Assembly: GCA_013398955.1 (NCBI GenBank)
Contig: VWPU01002055.1
Span: 164,445 to 228,444, forward strand
Length of the DNA stretch: 64,000 bases
Origin: Callaeas wilsoni
Lineage: Eukaryota > Chordata > Aves > Passeriformes > Callaeidae
Direction of reading: 5' to 3'
A model generated the notes under the pieces. That model did no database searches and had not been told where the DNA came from. It worked only from the letters and a program-made list of their open reading frames with translations. Made by a program: the position numbers and the translations under genes. The first letter of the stretch is position 1. Every line of letters starts with the position of its first letter. Below, piece after piece: positions 11,598-24,690 of this stretch.

Positions 11598-12689
11598 AAG
11601 AATTTGTGGTTGAAGAGAGATAATAAAATTTCCTTGAAATTACAGAAGTAATTAATCTTTCTTCAGCAAGTGACATCTCAAAAAAGGTGAAAATGCACAC
11701 TGGGAAAGTTACTTGGACATTAGTATTACTTTTAACAGGCAAAAGGTATGAAAACAAAAGACAGGAAAATAGCCCAATGTTTTTCAACAGGATAGGACAG
11801 ACAAATGATATTAAAAGTTTAGCCACCTCAAGCTATAAAACAACTGGAATATTGAGGACAAGTCTGTAATTCAAAGAAGTCTAGAAGCTCTTACAAAAAT
11901 TGCTGAGGCATTTGTTAAACATGTAACAATTTTAACTGAACCTTGAAAAAGCATCACATAAAATTAATGCTAACTGACACATGAAGGATGTTTTTCTGGT
12001 TCTCTTTTGATAAATAAAATGAGAGAAAATAGCTTCAAGATGGCAGCTTATAACTGGACAGGCCTGTGTAGTAGGTGAAAAAAACAACATAAACAATGTT
12101 TTAATACTTCTACTTGAAGTTAACAAGAAAAAGATTTAATTACTGAATATTGCATTGGTGTAATACTTAAGTCATTAAAGAACTGGAAAAAGCAATGACA
12201 ATAAGCAAATTCTAGGTGAAACAAGAAAAGACAAAATATAATATTTAGGAAGCCATACTACAAGGCTTCCAAGACAAAGGCAGAAGACGTAGCAGTTTGT
12301 TTCAGACTTTATAATTTCGAGATGCATGGAGACTAGAGGGGTGGAGGAACAAAAGACAATTGTTTTGAAAATAAATGTTCTAATAATACATTTTCTCTAA
12401 TTAAATGATTTATAGGATACTTCCAAAAATTTGAATGTTATTCTTGGATTATGTCGTTCACTCAGCAGTTTCATAAAATGGGTTTTCTGTTCTAGTCACA
12501 GCTTTCTTATATTGCTATAAAGTGTATTGGACGTACTGAGAAGCTTTTTCTTAAGTAGTTCTCTGAAGAAAGAGTTTATGTTTTTACAACTATTATCAAT
12601 GTTTTCCTTGCAGTCAGGATTCCCTATATCTCCCATCCTGTTGAATTATGGAGGATTAAGTTAATTTGCATATCCAAGTTACAACATTC
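11598..12689. other. AT-rich sequence, no gene recognised
   Basis: Unique AT-rich sequence between two CR1 fragments. Short reading frames on both strands between 11687 and 12126 have no recognisable domains. Confidence 0.5.
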
Positions 12690-12970
12690 AAGTCTAGATG
12701 TGTGGACAGCCAGGTGGTGACAACACTGTTTGGACGCCCAGACTCAAAGGGTGACTCAGGAGGCACGCTCTGCTCGGAAGGCAGCAACGAGCGGCCCATG
12801 GCAGGTGCCTCTGCAGGACGTGTTCTGCTTCCCACCTTTCTAACTGGAGGCAGCAACGCAGTGCCTGTGCAAAGAGCTTGCAGGTAACACCAAACTAGGG
12901 GGGCAACCACCATGACACCCAGAGGGGTCTAACCAGGCTGCAGGGAAGGGCTTACTCCACCTGACGGGAC
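12690..12970 (+). mobile_element. Decayed CR1 LINE internal fragment, plus strand
   Basis: The segment is less AT-rich than its surroundings and carries CR1 second-ORF remnants. TTGGACGCCCAGACTCAAAG near 12731 resembles the CR1 stretch upstream of the catalytic motif. Codons 12874-12897 read E-L-A-G-N-T-K-L, against the CR1 reverse transcriptase motif F-A-D-D-T-K-L. CTGCAGGGAAGGGCT near 12937 fits the segment just after it. Distances between the blocks are shorter than in an intact element, so there are internal deletions. Both catalytic aspartates are replaced (G and N), so it cannot encode an active enzyme. The 5' boundary is uncertain. Confidence 0.6.
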
Positions 12971-15900
12971 CATCAAGCACAGACGTCTCGTCAAGATTTA
13001 TTTCTGAGCCATTAAATTTTTCTCCATAGTCTGGCTTCATGTGCCTCTGCATGCATCTCTTATGGAGAAATGGGCCTAGTAATTTTTAAAAATTTATTTT
13101 ATTTCACCTGATAGTCTCTCTGTATACTCACATGAATGTTCAAACCACAAGGAAAATCAACTCTATCATTTTATTTCTCTGGGAGCAAGAACTCCTATTC
13201 CTCCCTCGTGTCCTTGCTTTCAACACTTAATAATGAAGACACCAAAGGCACATAGTTTTGTGTATTATGTGAGTGAAATCCCTCAAAATGCATCAACAAT
13301 TTGGAATTATTTTCAAAATACAAATAGGAAAAATATAGAACTCACTATTTTTTTTAAATAAAAAGAAAATTATAAATACATTACAGGAATAATACAATGT
13401 ATCCAAATACTGAGGAAATAAAGGCAAGTAATCTATAAAAGTACATACAGAGGTGGAGCAGTACATGTGTAATGGTATAGATGTACTTGAGTAGAACTAT
13501 TTCACACACCTGATCAATCTGGCTCCCCCCTCGGCATGTTTTGTACCTTTGATTGCTCCCAATGACCTTTGCCAGTTTTGAATCACTCAAGCTGCAAACA
13601 TACTGGAACAAATTTGTTTTCCTCATGTTTCTGAAGCTACTATGCTTATATGCTAAATATAAATAAAATGCTTGACCCATAAAGGAATCGGCAGGAAACC
13701 TCAAATGAAGGCATTAGCCAGCATTTCATGCTCCTTAGTGATGCCATTTTAAATATTTTAGACATCCTATAAATAATTAAAACCTCACCACAGCAAATTA
13801 TGTCCTATTATGCAAATAAATAGCCTCCTCCCTGGTTTCATTAAAGATTCTAAAAGACAAGCTGAGCAGTTTAAACATGGCAAAATACTGCAGTGAGGCG
13901 AGAAATCTTCCAATTTTTTTTTTAATTGTTAATGCCAAGTTTCATGTGGATTTTTACTCTAAAACTTTAATTTGCATGAGCAAATAAACCTTTAATAAAC
14001 CTTTTGTAAGTGGTGAAAATGCATCATTTAATTATATTTGATTTGTTGCGAAACTATTGTGCCTTATGAATATTTAAGTTAAGCAAACTCTATGGCAGAA
14101 AACATACAATTCTATTTCTTTATAGAAAGCTCTATTTATGTACTATTGTTTCTTTTAAATCTCTATTTGTTCACATATACTATATATATTGACAATGTCA
14201 AGTTTTTATGCAAAAAATTATTAAACATCTCATTTTGGTTTCCCAGTAGAATTGAAATTTTATTTCAAGAGAAACGTAATTCAGCTAGATTCCTAGATGC
14301 TTATAGCAAGGAGACTTACAACATTTAAAATACTTTAATATGGGATTATATTTTTGCAGCAGTATTTTTCCAGAAGGCTTGATTTTTCAAATCTACTAAG
14401 TTTGTCAAGACCCTTGAAATTACATATTTTTGTATACAGAAACATGTACTGACCAAAGTACAAAATTATTTAATGAATTAAATAAATTAAAATAATAAAA
14501 AATCTAGGATCAAAAAGGAATAAAAGATTATTCCCTTACATGTTTTTATCTCCAAATTTGTGATTCTAATCTCATTACATCTTTAAAATACTGTAGAAAA
14601 GATAAACTGCACACATACCTAAATATACATGGTATTTCAAAATTAAAATTAAAAACCTTGTACATTTAACCAGCTCAAAACCTTTTAAAATTCTTTATCA
14701 ATAGGTTAACATGAATTAAGTAGATATCATCAGAAAACTGAAAAATTAATGTGTGGATACTTATTAAACTTTAAGGGCAACCAACTGCTACTTAAATGCC
14801 AGTCAGCAAGTCCAGTGGAAATAAAAAGAGAGTTTCAGAATTATTTTTCAGTGTAACCCTAAAATTCATTGAATTCAGTTTTGCTCTGAGTAAAACCCAC
14901 AAATCTTTACCTCCAGTTCTTCAAGTAAGGTTAAAGTATTCATTAACACATAATTTTTTATCATGAAATAAACCTATGTTCAACTATTTCTGTAGTGGTG
15001 CTTATTTACTTGCACAATAAACAAACCTTTCTAAAATCTCTTAAAAGGGCAGGTTTTAGACAACACCAAAATGACTACAAATCAAGAAGTTATGGTTAAA
15101 AAATATTCATAGCATTCACTGACTCCTGTAAGATCTGAGAGTTTATTTACTTCTGTTGTATTTCTGCCTGGTCTTTGCCTCTGACTCCCTCCCTTATTAA
15201 CACTCATGCATTACAAAGTTGGTTTTTATTGTTCTTCATTATCTTCTAAAAGCTCTCGCTCTATCTTACACATAAACTGCATGCTAGAACGCCATTTTTT
15301 GTTACCACCTTCTAAAAACAACAGTTGCTCAAGGGAAAAAATACTTCATCTGTCCTCTTCTATAACAACATTCTTTACAGTCAGTTATTCTGTTACTTGT
15401 GTTCATTGTCAGACTTTGCATTACACTAAATGGTGCAACTAGATAATTTGTTCTCTGTCTTTCCAATAGAAATACTGGGGGTAATACAAGAACATAAATT
15501 TCTTTGTTGCTTTCCCTGTCTGTATTCAGGCATGTGTAGCAAGCCAAACTTCTAAGAATCAAGTGCATTTTAGAGGTTTGAATACCTAAACCTGTTTAAC
15601 CGTCTGTGTTTTATATGGAGCCCTGTTCCCATGAACAACTGAAATCAACTCCAAAGTACTATCAAGCAGAATAAATGAACTATGCAGTGTTTGGGCAAAG
15701 AATATAAGGAATACAATGCCAATAGAGTCAGTCATGAAAAGAGCAGCAAATTAGATTAAGCTGAATGATGCACGTAATCTTCAGTTTGGAAGCAAACTTG
15801 CTTTTCTGAAGAATATTAGCAACACACTTATTGAAAAAGAAAAATCTGACATAAAAAACAGGAGAAGTTGTCTGCTTGCACTTTGGGCTTTGGGGTTTGT

Positions 15901-18900
15901 TTTGTTTGTTGTTTTTAGGTGTTTTGTTTTGTTTTGTTTTTTTCCCCAGAGACAAGACTTCTTTGTAAAACTGTGCTACATGAAGCAGTTGTAATACTGA
16001 AAATTAATATTAGTTGAAGCATGGAAAATATCTGTATGACATTCAGTAAGGAAAACACTTTATGCAATTATGTTATACAGGTAAATATTAAATCATATAA
16101 CTTCTGGTGCATTTAAATCTGCAATTGGACATCATCTCTGAGGAGAAAAATTTAGACAAGCAGTATTTTGACTGCAATATAGAATAACATCTATTGTATT
16201 TGCATCCAAAAATTATGATAAGGAGGACATCCATTCAATGAAGGGAAGAAATAAAGCATTGAGTAAGTATTAAATATTATTTCTATTTTAAATAATTTTT
16301 CATCATAAAGCTATGAAAATAATACCATGATGAATTAATAGGTATATAAATATAGTAAAAATTGGAAATATGAATCCTTTCTACATAGAAGCAGTATAAA
16401 TACGTAATTTTAAAAGTTCCATCTACCTAAATGCTTAAAAGTCCAATGTTCTTGTAACTAAAAATTTCAAGTTGAAATTCAAAATGCAAATGTATGAGAA
16501 TTTTTGCACAGAAACTATCATTTCTAGTATAGTACTTGTTGCTTTTAGTTATTCCATTTACCCACCATTCACTCTCTAATCTTCTTTAAGCCCATGTTTC
16601 TCCATTCCATATACAATAGAAGGATTACATACATTTTACCTCCTAACTTTCTCCAGAGGATAACAGATTTAATTACTGTTCTTCCTTCCATGCCAGCTTT
16701 CAAGTCAGCAAATTTTATATGGCTCTGTAGCATAATCTTTAATACAGAAGTCTTAGGTGTCTGCATTTGGGTGATAGAAGCAAAGCACATGTTCTGTCTG
16801 CAGTGTTCAGTATTAATCTATTTGCTACTTTTATTTCTCACAAATTAAATTTTAAAAATGCATGGAACCTAACAGTTTTAAAGGTCTGCTTTCTATATTG
16901 ATTCTGGTTAACTTTTAAAATAAAATAAAATTTAATGAAAATCTGGTTTTAAGGTGTTACATACTAATAATAAGATAATAATAAGATACAGGAATAAAAG
17001 CATAATGTAGTGCATATACTGAGCAGTTGTCCCAAAAGCATATTTTTCCTATGGACATCCCATGCTTTGTGACATGAAAATCCTCGTATTATGAGACAAG
17101 AAAAGTTCGAGAAAAGTTTTTGTGCAAAATCAATTCATATCTTCAACATAAAAATAGCAGTAGTTTTGCTGCTCATGACAAGTTTCTTAGCCACAAAGGC
17201 AGAGGCATTTTCTCTTTAGCATAGTTTCCCTTAACCTATTGAAATGAATACGAAAATATATGCTATATAAGCTATATATGAAAATAGCTTTAACTGCAGC
17301 TTAGTGAAAAAATTCTCTTTTATTTTACTCTTTGTTTTGCCTGGAATCCTTTCAGTATAGGAAAACACTTTGAATGAGTCTCAAGAGATATAAAATATAG
17401 AAAGTTTAATGTAATTTCAGCTTTACCACAAATATTTGAAAATCAAAAGACCAAGCTAACACACAAATGTCATAAGAGAAGGTGAACGGCAAAGGAAATG
17501 ATAAATTTCAAATTCTTTTTAATACCAAGATTTTGTATCAAAAAGTGCTCCAATCCAAGGAAACAAACCCAAAGTTATGTTTTCATCCATCACCTGAGGA
17601 ACTGAGAGGAACAACTAAGAAATCAGAGGCACAGCAATACACAGAAGCTGTACTTCACTGTTGATTGTAGAATATTCTTCTTTATTCTTCAAGATTAAAT
17701 AAGCCATTAACAGTAAAAAAGCTAATGATTAAAAACCCCAGCATTCTTCAGGTACTACTAGTTTTCGCCCTAAAATTTAGAAGTCGACAATACATGGGTA
17801 AAAGAAAATAAAAAACAAACAAAATTTAAAAAGGACAAATGGGAACCATGTAAACAAAGAGCATGTAATTTAGTAGATTTGTGGCTTCCTAACATTTGAG
17901 CACTGACAGATGAAGCAAATTTAGTTTTCAAGGTTGTAGACTCATATATCCATGCTTCAATAGCCGTATGAGACTTCACACATCCTTTGTATTTACATAA
18001 GGTGAATTATCCTATTGCATTTCATGTCCTTGGAAAGCAACATAAAGCGCTATCATATCCTGTAACCACTTAGAAAAAACCAGGAATCATCACTGCACAC
18101 TGGCCAGCGTCTAGAAGAGATCGCAGTACAAGGCTAAATTGCTTACTATCTAGAACTGAATGCATACTGTGGGGGTTTTCCCATAGGAGAAATAAAAATA
18201 CAGCTCTGTAGAACAGATTTGTAGTTAAATCATCAGATATGCTTAGCAGCCTACAATCCAATATTCCCGTAATTTTGAGCAGTGTTTTAATACCACGTAA
18301 TAGTAGCAGAAGTTACTTTATCAGAAAAAAATTGCTAATTATATATTCAACTATGCCCATGAGAATAATAGTTCTAAAGCTAATTGAATACAAGCTTTCA
18401 GACACAAGATATATTTCTAGGAAAATTACAAAAGGAAACCACTGAAAGAGCATCTGGAATGAAAATTAAATGGAAAAAGTAGAGGGAGAACCCTGAATGG
18501 CCACAGCTGGAAAGGTCAGTCTGGAGCTTTCACCTTTATTGATGCAAAAAATGCATATACAAAACATATATATGATTAAAAAACCCCTGCATGACGTCCT
18601 CTGTAGCTTAAATAAGTAACCAAAAGATATAGGCACATTTTTAATTAAAGAAAGTATATTAGAGATATTAAATTCACTGTACTTTTAAAAGGCCCTTTCA
18701 GTTCAACAGCAGAGGGTGTACTAACTAAATGAAAGCCCTGTGGACAAATATTTTCCCTAAAAACTTACAAAAGGATGCAAAAAATGCAAGCAATTTTATT
18801 GTATATCTTTAACTTGTTATCTAGTTTGCATTTGCAGATAACATGGATTTTATTTTTATTACTATTACTATAGAAAAATCTACACTAAGATCACAGTTAA

Positions 18901-21900
18901 TAACTGAATTTTATATCATAGCACATCTATTCAATCTTCACATTGCAATGTGAATTTTTTTCCTCCACTATTCAACTTAACTAGACATTAGCAGATGACT
19001 TTGTTCCTTAAACAATTATGTCACACACCAAAAACTGAAAGTGTGATAGACCAACCATCTCAGCCTCCCCATATACCTACAATTTACGTACAAAGATTTA
19101 ATTTACAGCAACATACGTGTAAAAATTATTTAGCCTGGATTTGGTTTGGGGGTTTTTTTGTTTGTTTGCTTTCATTTAGCTACCTTAATATGCACATTGC
19201 AGGTCTCTAGAGTGTAATCTGAATCTTGACCTCACTGGCTAAGGATGCTGAACTGGCTTAAACTGCAAACATTGCTAAACATTTTGAGTTATCAGATGAT
19301 ACTTGCATTTTCTGAAAATACACTTTTCATGTGGAAAAATACTCAAGGACACTATTTGTCTAATTTAGCTACAAATTCCTAAACTAACTCTGCTGTCAAG
19401 GAATTATGTTACCACAATGCAATTTGGATTAAGCCCTAAACAAGCAAACCAAGTTCTTCATAGAGTTTGGGTATTTACAGACTTGACTGTGAAACATTAT
19501 TTATATTTAAGAAAAACAATTTTGAATTTGCATTTATGATAGAAAAACCTCACCAGAGCTTGAATATAAAGTAATTTTTGAGAATTTTAATATCCTACAT
19601 ATAAACGTATGTGTTATATAGTGGGATTTTGAATGTTTTATTTGCAATTAATATTGATTTAACCTGGATAGTATGTGGTAAATAGAGGAAAATGAGTATT
19701 TAAGATTATAGCTGACCTCAATCAAATTAAGTTCTGTATTTCAGTGAAAGGATTCTGCTGATAGGATGATATGAACCATGCAAGTGCAATACAAACAGTT
19801 AGTGAAGGTCAACTCCACTGGGAGGGTAAAATGCAAACTTTGCATTGAATTATCAGCCTCTGAGATGCAATGTCTATGATGAACCTAGGCACTAAGCATA
19901 GAAATGCTAAAAGGAAATTGTACTTAAAGTCTATCAAAATCACAACTGAGTTTTCTTCTACTCCCAATTTAAAAACTCTTCTCTATTACAAGATGATTAT
20001 GTATTGTGCACTTAGCAATTTTAGCCTTACTTTCCTTTACAAAATTTCATAATATAATTACAATAATATACAACTAGAATTCTATTTAAATTATGAAAGT
20101 AAACCATGACTTTATATAATAGGAGAATTTTCAATTTCAGTACATTTTTTTCTTGTTCTATTTCAATATCAATTAAATACATTATTTTATGTTACCTAAA
20201 TTCAAAACATGAAGTCCAGTCCCAAAGTCTTAGAAGATGAATTTTTAAAAATCCCCATAATTAATACTTACACAGATTCTCAAAATATAACTGAAGATTT
20301 CCATCAATGTACAAAGTACACGTGTGCACAAAACAATTTATGCAGACCTGTAACTATGATGGCTAGATGAAATAAAATCTTCTGTTCTGGACTTAGCTCT
20401 TTGTCAGACACCACCCAGGGCTATGACACTTTGTGGGTTTGTGCTGTGAATCTTCACTGTTGCTTCTATAGCTTGTTTTTCTTGCCTAGCTGTATAATCT
20501 TTCTAAATCTCCAAGAACTACAGATGATTTTAATGGCCTGGCCCAGTATGCACACAACAGCAGGGAAAATCCTATGCTAAAGTGACCCTATTTGAGGTTT
20601 GTAACATGCATACAGTTTTGGATTGTGGTGGGATGAAATGCAACGAGAACTAAAAACATATGGAACATATATGACCATAAGGAACAGTATTCTTTGCTGT
20701 GCAAAATACTTCATTTCTTCAATTCTTTATAGTGTTTGCCAATTTTCATATTACTATTAAGCTAGTAATTCCTTTAAATAACAATGTAAAGGAGGAAAAA
20801 AATGTTTCAAGTTTTTTCTCAAAACCTTCTCCTAATGGGTTGCTACAGCAGGAAGGAAAAAGTCCTGCTGTGTCCAATTCCAAAGGACTACAAACAGTTT
20901 CAGCTTCCTCAAGTATCAAGCTACAAACCTTTGCATACATGAACTGCTAAGAATAGTGAATATAATCTCAAAAGCATATGATTGTCCATATGTGTTAACA
21001 CTATATACCTACATATTTTACCAAGCAAAAAACATTCACCGGTAGGAAACATCTTCAAAATTTTCAGAACTATTCTTGTAAAATTTTTATTCTTAGTGCA
21101 TTAGGATTTTTTCTATGATAAATAAATATTTTATGAAGGAAGACAGTAAGATCATTCTGGTTTGAAATGTTGTATGATGGAACGCTTATTTCAAATAACA
21201 TTGCACAGGCAGAATATTGTTTGTTTGGTATTCCTTCTCAGTGTGGTCCCTACACACTCATTCAATTTCTTTAAAAATAAAGAATCTCAATGAGATCATT
21301 TAAGGATCATGGAGCAAACCCACAATTTTAATAAATGTTCCATAAAATAACTCTCATTTTTAAACAAAAATTTTAACAAGAAACTGTTTACAGCAAAAGC
21401 CTTCTGCATTGACTTTTCTCTTTCATATGAGTTACCTAATGACATTTGAGTGACTGCTGTCTTATTCAAGGCCCAGTTGTGTTGGAGCAAATCAAATCTC
21501 ATAATGCACTGGATAAGTTTACAGTACTTGTTATGCTTTACACATACTACAGTTAATGCTCTTGGAGATAAATTGCCTCATAGATTGATGAAAGTGACAG
21601 ACTTTAGCACACCACTGTTTGCACCCAACTGAGGCCATTATCATTCATTACAGGGTGTGGGTTTTTTTCTTTTCTTAGCTAAGTAGCAATAATTTTCTCT
21701 AAACAATTAAGACTCCTGTCTATTTTTCTACTCTTTAAATTACTTTCAGCGTTAGAGGTGTCACAGGATCATTTATCCTCTCTTGAGCAGTATTTACTCC
21801 GGTGACAGTTACTCCAGAAGACACAGGGATGCCTTTTCTTTATCCCCTTCCATATGGAACTCCCCAGAAGGGTGGGTAACCATTGCATTGTGTACATTCA

Positions 21901-23654
21901 CCGTGCAGTGTTGGGCACTAGTGTTCAAAAGGCCTCTGAACAACCAAGAGGAGTAAAAGTTTTACCAGGGCATGCCAAGTACTCAGAGCCTTGCAGTCTA
22001 GTAAATTTGGTGTTGCCATTGTTTGTCACGGACTTGTGGTTTATTCTCTATCCCTTTCTTCAATAATTTCCACTGTTTATTTTGCTCTAGGAATTCAACA
22101 CTTAAGCAAGGTAAAATCTCAAAAAAAATCAAGGTAAGAAAAGATTTCTACAACTTTCATGTTAAAGAAACACCAGCTTAGATATTTTTCTTTTCAAGTG
22201 AAACAGAACACATTATTTTGTACAAACTCAAATTTACAAATAAAAATCTAAGATAACACTAATCAGAACATGACAGGAATTATTCACTGGAATATGATAG
22301 GCCTGTGGCACAAAACTGTTATGCATACACTTTTTTATGCGGAGCCAGAGCTTTCAACTGGGTGCAAGCTTAGAAAGGTAATTTTCCTAGATAACCAGGG
22401 CACCATTCTCTTCTATTCCACTGCAGTTTTGTGCTTTGCATAATGATAACTTTTTTACCTTCCATACAGGCAAGTAAATACATCCAATGTACAAGGTGTA
22501 AAAATGACTGTATCCAGATGAATTTCATATAAAATTCTGTTTTATAAATTTTATAATCATGCATAAAAATGCTTTTTTTTCTGGAGCCTAACAAAACTGT
22601 AAAATATTTGTGATATATTAATGTTATCATAGAAGACTCAATACTTAAAATTATATACTGTGCACTTGAAAATACTTGTAGCTAATTTGTAAAAGTCCTT
22701 TCTTCTTGAATTTATTGGTAACTACATCCAAGGGAGCAAGCCAAAGGAAGTACAGTAAAAATTATACGTTTTGGAGTGATATAATATTATTTCCTCTTTG
22801 CAGCTCACATTAGTTTAGCTAGCTGAGCTGCAAAACCTTTTTCCAAAGGTCATATAAAGGATGTGCTGATGCTGCATAAGGAAAGAGGCCAACTCTCAGT
22901 GACCGAAAGCAGGAATAAAATGAAATGATAACTAAGTGGCAACATCACATGAAAGCTCACTAATAATAGTAGAGAAAGACAATATCTCCAGATTAAATAT
23001 CTCAGGCAGCATGAATAAGCATTTAATGTTCCTATGACATATCCAAATGCATATATACATTTTAAAAAATGCTGCTTCATCATCAAACTCTTCCAAAGAA
23101 GGTCATCATTATCGCAACCTGGATTGAAACAGAGTTCTTAAAATTATAACTAACATGATAACCATTACTACGACAAGTAATATTTTGCATGAGTAGTTTT
23201 TCTCTTTGCTATATTTTCTTTAGTTTTTCTAATATATCGTCAGAGTATCCTGTCTAGAGGGTATTCTTTTTTAGGTTATTGGAACCTGAAAATCCTGAAA
23301 CCTACACATTTAGCAATGCATAAAGTAAGACAAATAGGATATACTGAATTTTCATTAAAAAGGAATTCTAATGCATTCCAAAATGACCTTTCAAGGTTTT
23401 TAGCTTTATAAAAATATATATTGAATTTATTCTAACATACTTTTCTAATAGAATCTATGACAAGATTGACAGAAAAACCATGTGATTCAAAATCTATTTC
23501 TAGCTTCCTGCATTTTTATTCTAAGTCACAGATGTATCAAAAAGGTAAAAAAAAAGGAGAGTTTCTATTTAATGTGTTGCAAAAACAATATATGTGTTAC
23601 CTTTTGACACTATAAAATTTAATCAATAGAAGTTTCAATAAATTGAACAAGCTG
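12971..23654. other. Long AT-rich stretch, no gene or clear repeat
   Basis: Nearly 10.7 kb in which I recognise no coding exon, RNA gene or named repeat. Small frames (for example 107 codons antisense at 13381-13704, 79 codons antisense at 15329-15568) show no domains. It includes a GTTTT-type simple repeat at 15895-15944 and short AATAAG duplications near 16965-16988. The 13735-14060 portion has paired octamer-like motifs and reads like a candidate non-coding regulatory element. Confidence 0.5.
15895..15944. repeat. GTTTT simple repeat
   Basis: Imperfect repeats of GTTTT and GTTT with an interruption at TTTTTAGGTG. This may be the A-rich tail region of an old minus-strand retroposon, or a plain simple repeat. 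Confidence 0.7.
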
Positions 23655-24690
23655 TGCCATATATTTCCCACTTGCTGGTCTGAGTGCATTAGGACCCACC
23701 TTTTGGCATTTGGGATACCAAACATGGGAACACTGCTTCAGATGCAGCCTCACAAGCGCAAAATCAATGAGAAGAATCACTTCCCTCCACCTTTTGGTTA
23801 CAGTCTCCCAAAGCAGACCGGTATGGCACTAACCAAAAAGTTGCACTGCTGACTCACACTTCTTGTCCTTCAGGATTCTCAGGTCTGTTTCTGCACACCT
23901 GTCAATCTAACCCCAGGCTGTGCTGTTGCCTAAGGTTAATTAATTCCATGTAACCGATTTCTAATTTGTCCTTATCAGACTTCACAATGTCTCTAGCAGC
24001 TCATTTCTCCAGCTTAATGAGATTGCTTTGAATGGCAGTCTCTCACAGCTTGGTGTCATCTGTCACCACCGCTCTGGTTGTAGTGTATCCCATCTTTCTC
24101 GCTGTTGATGAAGACGTTAAATAACAATGGTTGCAGTAGAGAGCTCTGAGCAATGCCATTAGAAAACCACACACCTTGCACCAACACGTTGGCACAACCA
24201 TTCCATTTCTTTTCCATTAGCCTAAAAGGGTACCACAGCTATGAGATATCATGTCAAGGTAGTTTAAGTCAGGAAAAATTACATCCATTGGTCCCTCCTC
24301 ATTCACTCAAACATCTAGTCACAGAATTTTACAAAGGTGAAACTTTTGCCCTTGCTAAATCTTTGCAAGTTGCTTCCAGTCATCTTCTTGTCTTCAGTAT
24401 TTCCGGAGATTTCTTTCAAGAGAATTTGTTATCATCCTGGGAATTATTCATGATCTTCCTGGGAATCAAGGTGAGGCTCACCAACCTGTGGATCTCCAAT
24501 ACTTTTCCTACCCTTCATGAGGACAGGCATGACATTTGCCTTTTTCCACTCACTGGGAACCTTTCACAGTCAGCATGAACTTTCAAAAATAATACTGTGT
24601 GGTCCTGAAGTTTCAAAATTTCCTTCTGCTGATAGGTATTGACATATTTCCCTTCCTTCCATATATCAAAAGCTACATTCATAATGATGA
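23655..24690 (-). mobile_element. Long decayed CR1 LINE (second ORF region), minus strand
   Basis: Read on the minus strand, the segment follows the reverse transcriptase part of CR1 ORF2. The downstream part (23690-23790) matches the region describing early chain positions after the catalytic core. Bases 24046-24066 encode V-T-D-D-T-K-L, the counterpart of F-A-D-D-T-K-L. Near 24230-24275 the sense strand reads D-L-N-Y-L-D-M-I-S-H-S, the counterpart of D-F-S-K-A-F-D-T-V-S-H-S. The block 24470-24560 matches the upstream T-G-D-E-type segment. Many substitutions and frame breaks show it is an old dead copy. The 141-codon plus-strand frame at 24153-24578 is its antisense and not a gene. Confidence 0.82.

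Noticed and set aside
13381..13704. 107-codon antisense frame
   Set aside because: No recognised domain, no splice context and AT-driven composition. Only comparison with other species could rescue it.
24153..24578. 141-codon plus-strand reading frame
   Set aside because: It is the antisense of the minus-strand CR1 reverse transcriptase region, with homologous motifs on the other strand.
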